Shown: positions 45,015 through 54,399 of the stretch, one piece after another
Layout: each line of letters begins with the position of its first letter
How positions within the stretch are numbered: the stretch's first letter is position 1
Origin: Bacteroidales bacterium
GTDB lineage: Bacteria; Bacteroidota; Bacteroidia; Bacteroidales; 4484-276
DNA length: 64,000 nucleotides
Reading direction: 5' to 3'
Assembly: GCA_035647615.1 (NCBI GenBank)
Contig: DASRND010000034.1
Coordinates: 42,011 to 106,010, forward strand
Made by a program: the position numbers and the translations under genes
Notes under the pieces: model-generated
Told to the model about the DNA's origin: nothing
The model's database searches: none
Seen by the model: only the letters and a program-made list of their open reading frames with translations

Positions 45015-46481
45015 TTAATTGAACCTGAATCCTAAAGTGAGCATAAAGTTGTAATTGCTGTATTTTACGTCGGCTGCTGCCGAATAATTATAGCTGCTGT
45101 AGAGATAGTTTGTCATGTCGCTAAAGGAATAAGCCAGGGCTGCATCAATAAAGAAGTCGGCATTACGATAACCCAGTCCACCCGAAACCATTTGCACCAT
45201 TCCATCGTTCACATCGCTGCTAAAGGGACTCATCTGGTAGGCATACCCGCCGCGAACCTGCATCACTCCTACAAAAAATTCAGCACCCACTCTAAAGTTG
45301 TGTGTTTGGGTAAAGTTGTTGCGAATGAGTTCGTTTTTATCCGAAAAATCAACTGATGGCCGTAACCGTGCACTGGTGTAATCCACATATTCATAATCAG
45401 CACTTACCAATCCAATGCGTCCTAATAAATATGCAGCACTGGCCGAAACACGCCACGGCGTTTTTATATCGTATTGAAATTCGCCCAACGGCGATCCGGC
45501 AGTGTAATTATCACCGTTAGCAAATTCAGAGCGTGTGCTGGTGCTCCATTTGTCGGTTATGTTGTTGAACCAGGTAGGTGTGTGAAAGGCTGCTCCCACA
45601 CGCAATTGCGGAGTTGCTTTTACAATGGCTCCAAATTTAATATTAAAGCCACTGCCTTTGGTCTCCAAATTTTCGCGCACTCTAAAATTGTCGAGATCGC
45701 GGTTTTCGGTTTGGTTAAACTCCCTGTAAATCGAAATCTGCTCATAGCGGAAATAGGGAAAGCCAAAGGTAAGCCCCAGATAAACCCGATCGTTGAGGTT
45801 TATGCCACCACTCAACACCACTTCATTCATCGATCCTTTGGTTTCAATGGATTTTTGTTGCAATGCAGAGGTAAACCCACCAAAATAGTCGTAGGCATTG
45901 ACGTAAGAAAGCGGGCTTACGCCAATAAGTGTATCGATGAGATAGGTATCGAATGCCGGTCGAGTATCAAATCTGTTGAGCGATTCCGGATTTTGGTTGC
46001 CGGCATATTCCACGTAAGTATCGAGCAACGAGTTTTGGTTATTTACTCCCTTTATGATAACACGTTGGTTGAAGTCTTTGACCCTGTTGAGCCCAAAGGC
46101 AGCCTGATAATTCACTACCGGACTACGGTCGAGACGGTTGGCGGGAGTCCCTGTGAGCACAATGCCAACATTTCCCAAAGCAAACCGATTGCGACCATCA
46201 TCCATTTTGGAACCCCCATAAGCACTTTCAGCATTATTAAAAACAATAGAAGGCGTTATGGTAAACTCCGACTTTTTGTACAATCCCAATCCGGCAGGGT
46301 TGGTACTTATCGACGAAAAGTCGGCTCCGATGGCTCCGTAGGCTCCGGCCATTCCCACGTATCGGGCAGTACCGGTAATTTGTGGTGTGGAATAGCGCAA
46401 CACATCTTCTTCGTTTTGTGCCATGGCGCCGGTGGCCATCAGCAAACATACCAACAGTATGATAAACGGTGAATTTTTCAT
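45015..46481 (-). CDS. Outer-membrane protein of the OmpP1/FadL/TodX type
   Basis: 488 residues. Signal peptide (SPFIILLVCLLMATGAMAQ). N-terminal plug-like block TARYVGMAGAYGAIGADFSS with ISTNPAGLGLYKKSEFTIT, typical of the FadL-like group; then repeated barrel strands to a terminal NFMLTLGFRFN. Likely transports hydrophobic compounds across the outer membrane. Downstream of the low-complexity lipoprotein gene on the same strand (37 bp). Confidence 0.8.
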   Translation of the reverse strand: MKNSPFIILLVCLLMATGAMAQNEEDVLRYSTPQITGTARYVGMAGAYGAIGADFSSISTNPAGLGLYKKSEFTITPSIVFNNAESAYGGSKMDDGRNRFALGNVGIVLTGTPANRLDRSPVVNYQAAFGLNRVKDFNQRVIIKGVNNQNSLLDTYVEYAGNQNPESLNRFDTRPAFDTYLIDTLIGVSPLSYVNAYDYFGGFTSALQQKSIETKGSMNEVVLSGGINLNDRVYLGLTFGFPYFRYEQISIYREFNQTENRDLDNFRVRENLETKGSGFNIKFGAIVKATPQLRVGAAFHTPTWFNNITDKWSTSTRSEFANGDNYTAGSPLGEFQYDIKTPWRVSASAAYLLGRIGLVSADYEYVDYTSARLRPSVDFSDKNELIRNNFTQTHNFRVGAEFFVGVMQVRGGYAYQMSPFSSDVNDGMVQMVSGGLGYRNADFFIDAALAYSFSDMTNYLYSSYNYSAAADVKYSNYNFMLTLGFRFN

Positions 46482-46518
46482 AATGAAATCTTACTTATTA
46501 ATTGATTAAAAAAGGTCG

Positions 46519-48093
46519 TTATCTGCCCCTGCGTCCTGATCCTGATGAGGAGCTACCACTACTGCTACCACTACTGCTGCCAGAGCTGCTGCCCGACGAG
46601 CGTGATGGCGACGAAACACTGCTACCCGACGATCGCGCCGGTGGCGAATAGCTTCTGCTGGGCTGGCTGTAGCTTCCCGACGAACGCGACGGGCTGGTGT
46701 AGCTGCGTGTGTTCGACGGCGACTGCTGGGTATTAGAGCGCGAGGGTGTCGGAGCAACGCTGCGCGAACTCCGCCCCTGATTCTCAAAACTGTTAGTCGT
46801 ACGTGTAGGCGTAGTGTATTGCCTTACCTGTCGCGAATTCGGCACAGTGTATTCGTTGCTCGAGCGTGGGCGTGTAGTACTTGGCGAAGTGTAACGCTTC
46901 GGTTCGGCAGCACGACTGTTGGAGAGTGACTCTGTGGCCGGCTTGGCATAGCGTTTTGTACGCGTGTAAGTATCGTTACGCTCGGTGGTACGCTGTGGCT
47001 GAGCATTTTCGCGGGTAGCAGGCTGCACGTTTTGCTGCTGACGAACGTCACGTTGTTGGGTAACTACCGGCTGAGTTTGCGGCTTAACATATTTTTGCTG
47101 CACCTCATTGTCCATCACCGGCTGGCGGCTCGAACGTGCTGTGCCCGGAGTTCCACTTTCGGGTTTTGTCATCTTTTCAGTACGGGTAACCCTTTCAGTA
47201 GTTTCGGCTGAGGTGCCTGCGGGAGTTATAATCCGCGAACCGCGTTCACTGACAGCGGGGGTTGTGGTGCCGGCTGCTTTAGTTCCAGCGGCACCATTAA
47301 TTCTGCTTTCGCGACTAGGCGAAACACTGCTTTTATTCTCACCATCACCAGTGTTGCTGATACGCGAGCCACGAGCTTCACTGCTTCCGATTAGAGAGCT
47401 ACCACGCGAGTCGCGCGGACCATAATAACGTTCGGGGTAGACACCCTCTCCGCCGCCGCCAGGGTAATATCCACCACCACCGGGGTAATATCCGCCACCA
47501 GCGTAGTATCCATTCCAATATCCCTGGTTGTAGCCCATCCAGTAAGAGCCACCACCGTACCACGGCGAATACCAGGGAGAATACCATGGATCATAATATC
47601 CGCCGCCCCATCCCCAGCCGAAGCCCATCGAAAAGTACGACGAAGGAAACCCCATGCCGTAACTAAACGAAAGCCCGGAACCATAGTAAGGATAGCCACC
47701 GTAAACCGGAGCATAGTAGCCAAAATTACCGTAGTTGTTTTGGAAACGATTGATGCGGGTGGCATAATCGTAATCATAATATTCTTCTGTTTCCTCCACA
47801 TAATAGTATTCATTGTTGGAAGCAGCGGGAGCGGCATCATCGTCGTATTGATACGATTTTTGCTCGCTGTTGTCCACCACTGCTGACTCCGGCTGCGACG
47901 AATAGGAATAGGAATCGCTGGCAGCAGTGCCATTATGAATGGTGCGTGTGGTTTTTGTAGTGGACTGACTTACCACTTTTTTATCCCTGGCGGGGGTGTA
48001 GTAAACGTCGTCGTAAACTGCGGCTGTTTCGTAGGTGGCAGTACACGAAGTAACTGCAAACAGTACGATTGCCAAATAAATTAAATTTTTCAT
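46519..48093 (-). CDS. Low-complexity Tyr/Gly- and Ser/Arg-rich lipoprotein
   Basis: 524 residues from the preferred start MKNLIYLAIVLFAVTSC, with a lipobox Cys. Middle part rich in Tyr and Gly with repeats such as YYPGGGG, YSPWYSPWY and WNGYYAGG; the second half is rich in Ser, Arg, Thr, Pro and Gln, ending in many SSGS repeats and GRRGR. No enzyme motif. It is probably surface-exposed and disordered; it shares a transcript with the FadL-like gene. A frame extension of 23 codons upstream is not used. Confidence 0.7.
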   Translation of the reverse strand: MKNLIYLAIVLFAVTSCTATYETAAVYDDVYYTPARDKKVVSQSTTKTTRTIHNGTAASDSYSYSSQPESAVVDNSEQKSYQYDDDAAPAASNNEYYYVEETEEYYDYDYATRINRFQNNYGNFGYYAPVYGGYPYYGSGLSFSYGMGFPSSYFSMGFGWGWGGGYYDPWYSPWYSPWYGGGSYWMGYNQGYWNGYYAGGGYYPGGGGYYPGGGGEGVYPERYYGPRDSRGSSLIGSSEARGSRISNTGDGENKSSVSPSRESRINGAAGTKAAGTTTPAVSERGSRIITPAGTSAETTERVTRTEKMTKPESGTPGTARSSRQPVMDNEVQQKYVKPQTQPVVTQQRDVRQQQNVQPATRENAQPQRTTERNDTYTRTKRYAKPATESLSNSRAAEPKRYTSPSTTRPRSSNEYTVPNSRQVRQYTTPTRTTNSFENQGRSSRSVAPTPSRSNTQQSPSNTRSYTSPSRSSGSYSQPSRSYSPPARSSGSSVSSPSRSSGSSSGSSSGSSSGSSSSGSGRRGR

Positions 48094-48209
48094 TCTAAGT
48101 CCCTCCTTATGGCTGGTTAGTTGTGATGTATGTTTTGAAATTATATTTTTATACTTTTGCATCGCTTAAATTTGAACTAAAAATTCCAAAAACTATACCA
48201 AAAAACACT

Positions 48210-49682
48210 ATGGCAAAAGATTTTCCGACGCGGGAAGAAAACTACGCACAATGGTACAACGATCTTGTGATTAAAGCAGATCTGGCCGAAAACTCAGCCG
48301 TTCGCGGCTGCATGGTCATCAAGCCCCATGGCTACGCTATCTGGGAGAAAATACAGGCTCAGCTCGACAAGATGTTTAAAGCTACCGGCCATCAAAACGC
48401 CTATTTCCCACTATTTATTCCAAAATCATTTTTTAGCAAAGAAGCCGCTCACGTCGAAGGCTTTGCAAAAGAGTGTGCAGTAGTAACGCATTACCGCCTC
48501 AAAAATTCAGAAGACGGAAAAAGCGTAGTTGTTGATGAAGATGCACGCCTTGATGAGGAACTCATCATCCGTCCAACCAGCGAAACCATCATCTGGGACA
48601 CTTACCGCAACTGGATACAGTCGTACCGCGACCTGCCGTTGCTCATCAACCAATGGGCCAACGTGGTTCGGTGGGAAATGCGCACCCGTCTGTTTTTACG
48701 TACCACCGAATTTCTTTGGCAGGAAGGGCACACCGCGCACGAGACCGAGGAAGAAGCTGTCGAAGAAACTTTAAAGATGATGAATGTGTATACCGAATTT
48801 GCCGAAAAATGGATGGCGCTGCCGGTGCACAAAGGATTGAAGTCGGCCAACGAAAAATTTGCCGGAGCTGTGGACACCTACTGTATCGAAGCGTTGATGC
48901 AGGATGGAAAAGCCTTGCAGGCAGGCACATCCCATTTCCTAGGACAAAATTTTGCCCGCGCTTTTGATGTCAAGTTTCTCAATAAAGAAAATAAATTGGA
49001 ATATGTGTGGGCCACCTCATGGGGTGTTTCCACGCGGCTGATGGGCGCTTTAATTATGGCCCATTCCGACGATCATGGCCTGGTGCTGCCACCAAAACTG
49101 GCGCCCATCCAGGTGGCCATTGTTCCTATTTATAAAAATAGCGACCAACTGGCGGCAATTTCCGAAAAGGCCAATGCGATAAAAAAAGCACTCCAAGACA
49201 AAGGCATTTCTGTAAAGTACGACGACCGCACCATCTATAAGCCAGGGTGGAAATTTTCGGAGTACGAATTTAAAGGTGTACCGGTGCGTCTGGCCATTGG
49301 CCCGCGCGACCTGGAGAACGGAACCGTAGAGGTAGCCCGCCGCGATACACTCGAAAAAGAGACGTACCAGATCACCGATATTGAAAATAAAATCCTGCAT
49401 CTGCTCGACAATATCCAGGACAACCTCTATCGCAAGGCGCTTGTTTTCCGCGAAGAGAATACTTTTAAAGTAGATACCTGGGATGATTTTAAAGAACAGG
49501 TAGAAAAAGGCGGCTTTGTGCTGGCACACTGGGATGGCACCACCGAAACGGAATTAAAAATAAAAGAAGAAACCAAGGCGACCATCCGCACCATCCCGCT
49601 CGACAACAAAAAAGAGGCGGGCACGTGCATCTTTAGCGGACAGCCCAGCGAGCAACGCGTTATTTTCGCGAAAGCGTATTAA
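48210..49682 (+). CDS. proS: Prolyl-tRNA synthetase, archaeal/eukaryote type
   Basis: Charges tRNA-Pro. 490 residues from ATG 48210; lacks the insertion domain of the bacterial type and ends in a C-terminal domain closing with Tyr (FAKAY), as in archaeal/eukaryotic-type ProS. Motif 2 region [20 protein letters not shown] with [12 protein letters not shown], motif 3 [17 protein letters not shown], and [24 protein letters not shown] (-7 type) at 48142-48149 lies upstream. Confidence 0.96.
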   Translation: MAKDFPTREENYAQWYNDLVIKADLAENSAVRGCMVIKPHGYAIWEKIQAQLDKMFKATGHQNAYFPLFIPKSFFSKEAAHVEGFAKECAVVTHYRLKNSEDGKSVVVDEDARLDEELIIRPTSETIIWDTYRNWIQSYRDLPLLINQWANVVRWEMRTRLFLRTTEFLWQEGHTAHETEEEAVEETLKMMNVYTEFAEKWMALPVHKGLKSANEKFAGAVDTYCIEALMQDGKALQAGTSHFLGQNFARAFDVKFLNKENKLEYVWATSWGVSTRLMGALIMAHSDDHGLVLPPKLAPIQVAIVPIYKNSDQLAAISEKANAIKKALQDKGISVKYDDRTIYKPGWKFSEYEFKGVPVRLAIGPRDLENGTVEVARRDTLEKETYQITDIENKILHLLDNIQDNLYRKALVFREENTFKVDTWDDFKEQVEKGGFVLAHWDGTTETELKIKEETKATIRTIPLDNKKEAGTCIFSGQPSEQRVIFAKAY

Positions 49683-49687
49683 AACTT

Positions 49688-50443
49688 TTATTCATTAGAT
49701 TTTATCAACTGCCCGCTGCTCTCGAGGAAAAGCTCGATGTGCTGCGGGTCGTTGGTATAATATACATTGCCAATGTCGCGAAGGGAGACAAAAAAATACT
49801 CGTCGCCGCCCCGCACACGGCAGTCGTTGCGACTTTCTGCGCCCATATTCATGTAAACAGAATGAAGCTGCGTGAGGTCAAGTCGGCCAACACCGGCGTG
49901 GTAGCAGTTCGCTCGGTAAGCTCGTCCACGGATGGTTACGTCGGCAGTACCGTCGAAGTATTCGATGGCTAACTTTTCGCAATCCACCTCCACTTCTACC
50001 TTAGCAACGCTCTTGTTCAAACGAATCGAAAACTTGTCCTGCTTAATCGGTAACTGGGTGTAAACGCCGGCATGCGATCGTATAGTGAGCGTATCAAACT
50101 GCGGCGCCGTAACAACCACTTTAATGGGCTTCCAGGGATCTGTGAGCAGGAGACACGAACTCTCGTTGCTCAGTAAAAGCGTATTATTTTCAATATTAAT
50201 ACCCAGCATCGGAATAATGTTTTCGCCTGCGGTGATCTGCACCATGTACTCGTTGCCTTGCGCAAGGGTAAGCTCCAGATTGTCGTACACCACCACATTA
50301 CCAAAAGGATACAAGCCGATGCGTTCGGTTACCGTAGCTCCTTTTCCTTTAAGACATTCATTGAAAGTATCCTGACATCCCACCAATAGCAGCAACACCA
50401 ACATTACGCAAGTGAAAATACCTATGTGAATTACTCTTTTCAT
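49688..50443 (-). CDS. DUF2807 (head-GIN) lipoprotein
   Basis: 251 residues from MKRVIHIGIF; lipobox LLLVGC. DUF2807-type beta-helix: DNLELTLAQGNEYMVQITAG, IENNTLLLSNESSC, PIKVVVTAPQFDTLTIRS, IRLNKSVAKVEVEVDCEKLA, DGTADVTIRGRAYRANCYHA. Lies 25 bp after the PagL-like gene on the same strand. Second DUF2807 protein of the window. Confidence 0.78.
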   Translation of the reverse strand: MKRVIHIGIFTCVMLVLLLLVGCQDTFNECLKGKGATVTERIGLYPFGNVVVYDNLELTLAQGNEYMVQITAGENIIPMLGINIENNTLLLSNESSCLLLTDPWKPIKVVVTAPQFDTLTIRSHAGVYTQLPIKQDKFSIRLNKSVAKVEVEVDCEKLAIEYFDGTADVTIRGRAYRANCYHAGVGRLDLTQLHSVYMNMGAESRNDCRVRGGDEYFFVSLRDIGNVYYTNDPQHIELFLESSGQLIKSNE

Positions 50444-50468
50444 TTTAGAGCTTAAAAAATTCATTGTT

Positions 50469-51605
50469 TTAAATAATAATGCCCAGGCCAAAACTCAGAA
50501 ACTCCGCTTTGGCCCAATGGGCCTGCAATGTTACCGAAGCATAAGTGTATCGGGTAAAGCGATAACCAACGCCCAGCTTGTTGTAAAACTGTTCGTCGGT
50601 GTATTCGGCATTGTAAAGATACACGCCCAGATTCATCAACAACGAAAGTCTGTCGAACGTCCACTCATGTCCCAGGCTAATGCCTCCTTTAACCACATCT
50701 TCATATTTATCCACCGGCACACCATCGGCTTCCATGGCGTATTTCGTCGATTCGTCGTAAACAGCATCCACGTCGAGCAGCAGCCGGTTGGTGTTGTTGT
50801 AATAGCCACCCACACTCACCTGCCCAATATACACCCGAAACTCTTTGTCCCACACATCATTGTTTTCTTTCAGCGCCATGGCGGCACCAATACGCACATT
50901 CACTTTTCCTCTCATTTTTTTAATTTGTTCAGGCTTCACAAAGATAATAGGGCGACGAGTGATTTTATATTCCAGCCCTGCAAAAAGTGCGGGCATGTTC
51001 AGGCCATAATTGGGCGTTTTGATGGTGCCGTTGGAAACATGTGTCATCGAAATACCTGCGCTGACGCGAAGCTGTGAATTAAGTCGAAGGGTGGTTTTAA
51101 GCTGGAAATTTACGGCTGCATTGTAATGCGATCCAATGGTAAGGTTTTGATAATTTTCTATCCGGTCGAATTTTTTGGTAAGATAAGCAACACCCAGCCC
51201 TACGCCGAAAGTTATCTGGATTTTATCGCGGCGCAGCAGCGGCAGCCGCATGTTTGGAACCAATGCATGCATCACTCCCAAGGGTTCGGAGCCACCAAAA
51301 TCAGAATAAAAATAGGTGAGACCAATTTGCGGATAATGACGCTGATATTGACTATTGCGGCGTCCATCGGTTTGCAGCAGCAGGCTGGCTTCAACAATCG
51401 GGAAGTAACCATCGGTAAGCGCCCACATCTCCGGATGATGCAGTATGATAAAACCGTAATTAATTTTACTTTCGATACTAAGCCGGTCGATAAAGCGCGA
51501 CTGTTTTTCCTGAGCATGTAAAATTGTCGGCAGCGCAAGCATCAGCATCAGCCCGAAAAATGTCTGCAAATAAATTATTGAAATATGGGCTTTAATGATG
51601 CGCAT
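50469..51605 (-). CDS. PagL-like lipid A 3-O-deacylase (acyloxyacyl hydrolase) barrel
   Basis: 378 residues: signal peptide (LQTFFGLMLMLALPTILHAQ), then an eight-stranded-barrel type sequence. The PagL catalytic block is visible as SMTHVSNGTIKTPNYGLNM (His then Ser). Removes a 3-linked acyl chain from lipid A in the family; longer than E. coli-group PagL. Followed by the DUF2807 lipoprotein (25 bp). Own -7 box upstream. Confidence 0.78.
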   Translation of the reverse strand: MRIIKAHISIIYLQTFFGLMLMLALPTILHAQEKQSRFIDRLSIESKINYGFIILHHPEMWALTDGYFPIVEASLLLQTDGRRNSQYQRHYPQIGLTYFYSDFGGSEPLGVMHALVPNMRLPLLRRDKIQITFGVGLGVAYLTKKFDRIENYQNLTIGSHYNAAVNFQLKTTLRLNSQLRVSAGISMTHVSNGTIKTPNYGLNMPALFAGLEYKITRRPIIFVKPEQIKKMRGKVNVRIGAAMALKENNDVWDKEFRVYIGQVSVGGYYNNTNRLLLDVDAVYDESTKYAMEADGVPVDKYEDVVKGGISLGHEWTFDRLSLLMNLGVYLYNAEYTDEQFYNKLGVGYRFTRYTYASVTLQAHWAKAEFLSFGLGIII

Positions 51606-51623
51606 TTCCGATTGTTAAGCGGA

Positions 51624-51631
51624 CAAAAGTA
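51624..51631 (-). promoter_or_regulatory. -7 element of the PagL-like gene
   Basis: Minus-strand TACTTTTG, exact TAnnTTTG, 19 bp before the start codon. No clear -33 TTTG. Confidence 0.4.
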
Positions 51632-51724
51632 GTTTGTTTGCCGGAACCATGCAGCTATCTTCCGCAGTGGTATTTTTTACTTCAACTTCGGGATTATTCG
51701 CAGCCTAGGCGTTCGCGTCTGGAT

Positions 51725-53359
51725 TTAATGAGTTATTTCCTCAATTCTTTTGTGCAAAATGTCGCAGCCAAAATCAAACATCCGGTTCATGTTGTCGCGC
51801 CGGGTAAATTGCAAATTTGGTGACGTCTGCTGTTGCGGGTCAGGCATAAGCTGATTGGCTTCTTGCATAATTTGGTGATGGCTGTCGGTGGTATTCACAC
51901 CCAAATTACGCAGCAGCGTGGCAAGTTGTTGCAATGAATTTTTAATCGGCACCGACTTTCTCTGCACTTCGATGGTTTGCCGTACCTTATGCGTATTGAT
52001 GTAGGTTCCGCCAGTTTCGAAAGGCAATGAGGCCGGCAACACCAGATCGGCGCGGGCGGCGGTATCGGTAATAAAATAATCCTGCACCATCAAAAACTCA
52101 ACCTGATTCAACCAATGATCAACTCTTGGTTTATCGACGGCACACCCCACCGTGTCTTCTCCAAAAACAAAGATATTTTTCAGCAACCCCTGATCCAGTA
52201 ACTTGTATGGGCTCAGGATTTCGCGTGGCAGATTTTTTACATTCCACAATTCCTCCAGATGTTCCACCACGCCGGGAGCATCGTAAGGCAGGAAACCGGG
52301 CGCCACTTTATGGCAGCCTCCCATTTCGATAACACCCTGCGCATTATTTTTTTCTTTGAGCGCTAGGTAACGACGGGGTTGCAACGAATCAGCAGCAGCT
52401 CCGGCGTTAGCCAGCAAGGTCATATTTGCAATTTCCAGGCAACTGTTCGACGAAAGTTCTTTTTCGGAACAAATCAACAAAACCTCCGGCTGACTGCAAA
52501 AAGATTTAGCGAAAGCGGCCAACTGATCAATGCAGCAAATGCCTGACTTTGCGAAAAGCTCATCGAAATCCTCCTGCATCACAGCAGCTTTGTATTCGTC
52601 ATAGTTTTCAATTTTCTGCCGCAGCCTCTTCTCATTGAGCAAATTTCCCGAAAGGAGAAAATAATTTGCTGCACGCAAAAACCAGTAGTAGCTTGTGATG
52701 GTAAAAACCTGATCGGCTATTTTGTCGTTTAACAAATCAGGCGCAGTGGTGACAAACTGAACGGACGCATTGCCCTCGCTTCGCCTTTTAGCGATAAGCT
52801 GACCAAGAATTGGATGATCCTCCTGCAGTTTGCTGCCGATAATAAAAATATCCCCGGCGGTATCGATAGCGCACAACGGTGCGCAGTGGCTGGCGTTGTG
52901 GCCATAACCAATGCCGCGTCCCATGTAATGGAAACAGTTGACGTTGTTGGTGCCGGCGCCAGCCCGGGTCAGTTTCTGCACCATGTAAATTTCTTCGCAG
53001 GTAAGCCGGGCACCGGAATAAAAAGCATTTTCGTCGGGATCGACAGCGCGGATACGTTCGGTGATAATGCGAAAAGCCTCTTCCCACGACACCTCCTCTA
53101 ACTGCCCGCTGCGTCGCAGCAATGGACGAACAATGCGCGAACGGTCGTTGAGATAATCAAAACCCTGAGCTGCTTTCGGGGAGATCAAGCCATGTGTATT
53201 GAGCGTGCCCTTCCGTGCGCTGGCTCCGGTAAAATTTCCGGACTGGTGATGAAGGTTTATCTCAAAACCTTCCGAGCCATAATTGTCGATGCTTTGGATG
53301 ATTTCTTCTGGTTGTACCGAAACTTCCGGATTGGTCTTTTTATCTTCGTTGGTGAGCAT
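51725..53359 (-). CDS. Molybdopterin-oxidoreductase-like protein lacking Fe-S ligands
   Basis: 544 residues, similar in layout to the NuoG/formate dehydrogenase alpha family: RIVRPLLRRSGQLEEVSWEE, AGAGTNNVNCFHYMGRG, GDIFIIGSKLQEDHPILGQL, and FITDTAARADLVLPASLPFE with TGGTYINTHKVRQTIE. The N-terminal CxxC cluster that binds a [4Fe-4S] group is missing, and the Cys/Sec-containing RLCH segment of formate dehydrogenases is replaced (CFHYMGRG). No other subunits lie alongside. Could be a NuoG-like or non-catalytic protein; activity cannot be claimed. Confidence 0.65.
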   Translation of the reverse strand: MLTNEDKKTNPEVSVQPEEIIQSIDNYGSEGFEINLHHQSGNFTGASARKGTLNTHGLISPKAAQGFDYLNDRSRIVRPLLRRSGQLEEVSWEEAFRIITERIRAVDPDENAFYSGARLTCEEIYMVQKLTRAGAGTNNVNCFHYMGRGIGYGHNASHCAPLCAIDTAGDIFIIGSKLQEDHPILGQLIAKRRSEGNASVQFVTTAPDLLNDKIADQVFTITSYYWFLRAANYFLLSGNLLNEKRLRQKIENYDEYKAAVMQEDFDELFAKSGICCIDQLAAFAKSFCSQPEVLLICSEKELSSNSCLEIANMTLLANAGAAADSLQPRRYLALKEKNNAQGVIEMGGCHKVAPGFLPYDAPGVVEHLEELWNVKNLPREILSPYKLLDQGLLKNIFVFGEDTVGCAVDKPRVDHWLNQVEFLMVQDYFITDTAARADLVLPASLPFETGGTYINTHKVRQTIEVQRKSVPIKNSLQQLATLLRNLGVNTTDSHHQIMQEANQLMPDPQQQTSPNLQFTRRDNMNRMFDFGCDILHKRIEEITH

Positions 53360-53509
53360 TGTTTTTATTTTTATAAATCTTAATTCTATGATAAAACGAT
53401 GGTGCCCAATTGGAGCTTTGATTCATGGCGCCGATTGGTAACAAAGCGCTTTGCACTTTATTAATAGTGATTAACCGTTTGGGGTCAGACAGGAAAACAA
53501 TAATTTTCT

Positions 53510-54355
53510 CTACCCTTTTATCTCTGCTGCTACTTTGTCGGCCAGGCGGCTGGCGCCAATGCGGAAATATTTTTTATCGAGCCAGGCATCGCCCAGGATT
53601 TCTTTTACCAAAAGGTAATATTTGATGGCATCATCAGGATCGGCAATGCCACCCGATGGTTTTATGCCGACCATTCTACCGGTTTTTTCATAAAACTCTT
53701 TGATGGTGTCGAGCATAATGAGCACGGCTTGCAGTGTAGCTGTCGGCTTGGTTTTCCCAGTGGAAGTTTTCAAGAAGTCGGCACCGGCATTGAGGGCTAT
53801 CTCGCTAGCGCGTCGGATTTTATAAACGGTCTCCAGTTCACCTGTTTCCAGAATTACTTTGAGGGTAGCCTTGCCGGCTGCCTTGCGCATGGCTTCGAGC
53901 TGTGTCTGCATCTCATTGCATTTGTTGGCCAGCATGTATCCTCGGTCTATCACCACGTCCACTTCGTGGGCACCGGCCTTCACGGCATACTCCACCTCGG
54001 CACGTTTTATTTCTGTAGGCGCCTGCCCGTGCGGAAAGCCTCCCGCCACGGTTGCCACTTTTACGCCGGTACCTTCGAGTTGCTTGCGTGCCTGCGCCAC
54101 AAAGGGCATGTAAAAACACACTGCGGCAACATCAGGAAGTCCGGAATTCTGCTTGGAAAAGCTGTGCGCATGTTCGCACATCGAAAAAATCTTAACACTA
54201 GTGTCGGTGCCTTCCAGCGAGGTAAGATCGATGCAGCTCAGGATAGTTTTGAGTGCTGCAGCACGTCCGGCGCCAGAAACTGTTTTGCTGGTAATTGCCA
54301 AAGCCCTTTCGGTAATGGCTTCGTAGGGATGTTCGTAATTATTAAAAGCTATCAT
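53510..54355 (-). CDS. deoC: Deoxyribose-phosphate aldolase
   Basis: Splits 2-deoxyribose-5-phosphate to acetaldehyde and glyceraldehyde-3-phosphate. 281 residues, the long DeoC type. EVDVVIDRGYMLANKCNEMQ with the catalytic Asp, LKVILETGELE, and the Schiff-base Lys in GADFLKTSTGKT with GIKPSGGIADPDDA. Alone on its strand region; kamA is immediately upstream (44 bp). Confidence 0.97.
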   Translation of the reverse strand: MIAFNNYEHPYEAITERALAITSKTVSGAGRAAALKTILSCIDLTSLEGTDTSVKIFSMCEHAHSFSKQNSGLPDVAAVCFYMPFVAQARKQLEGTGVKVATVAGGFPHGQAPTEIKRAEVEYAVKAGAHEVDVVIDRGYMLANKCNEMQTQLEAMRKAAGKATLKVILETGELETVYKIRRASEIALNAGADFLKTSTGKTKPTATLQAVLIMLDTIKEFYEKTGRMVGIKPSGGIADPDDAIKYYLLVKEILGDAWLDKKYFRIGASRLADKVAAEIKG

Positions 54356-54399
54356 ATTTTTTAAATTTTCTTTTTAATGTCCTACGAAGATCGTATTTT

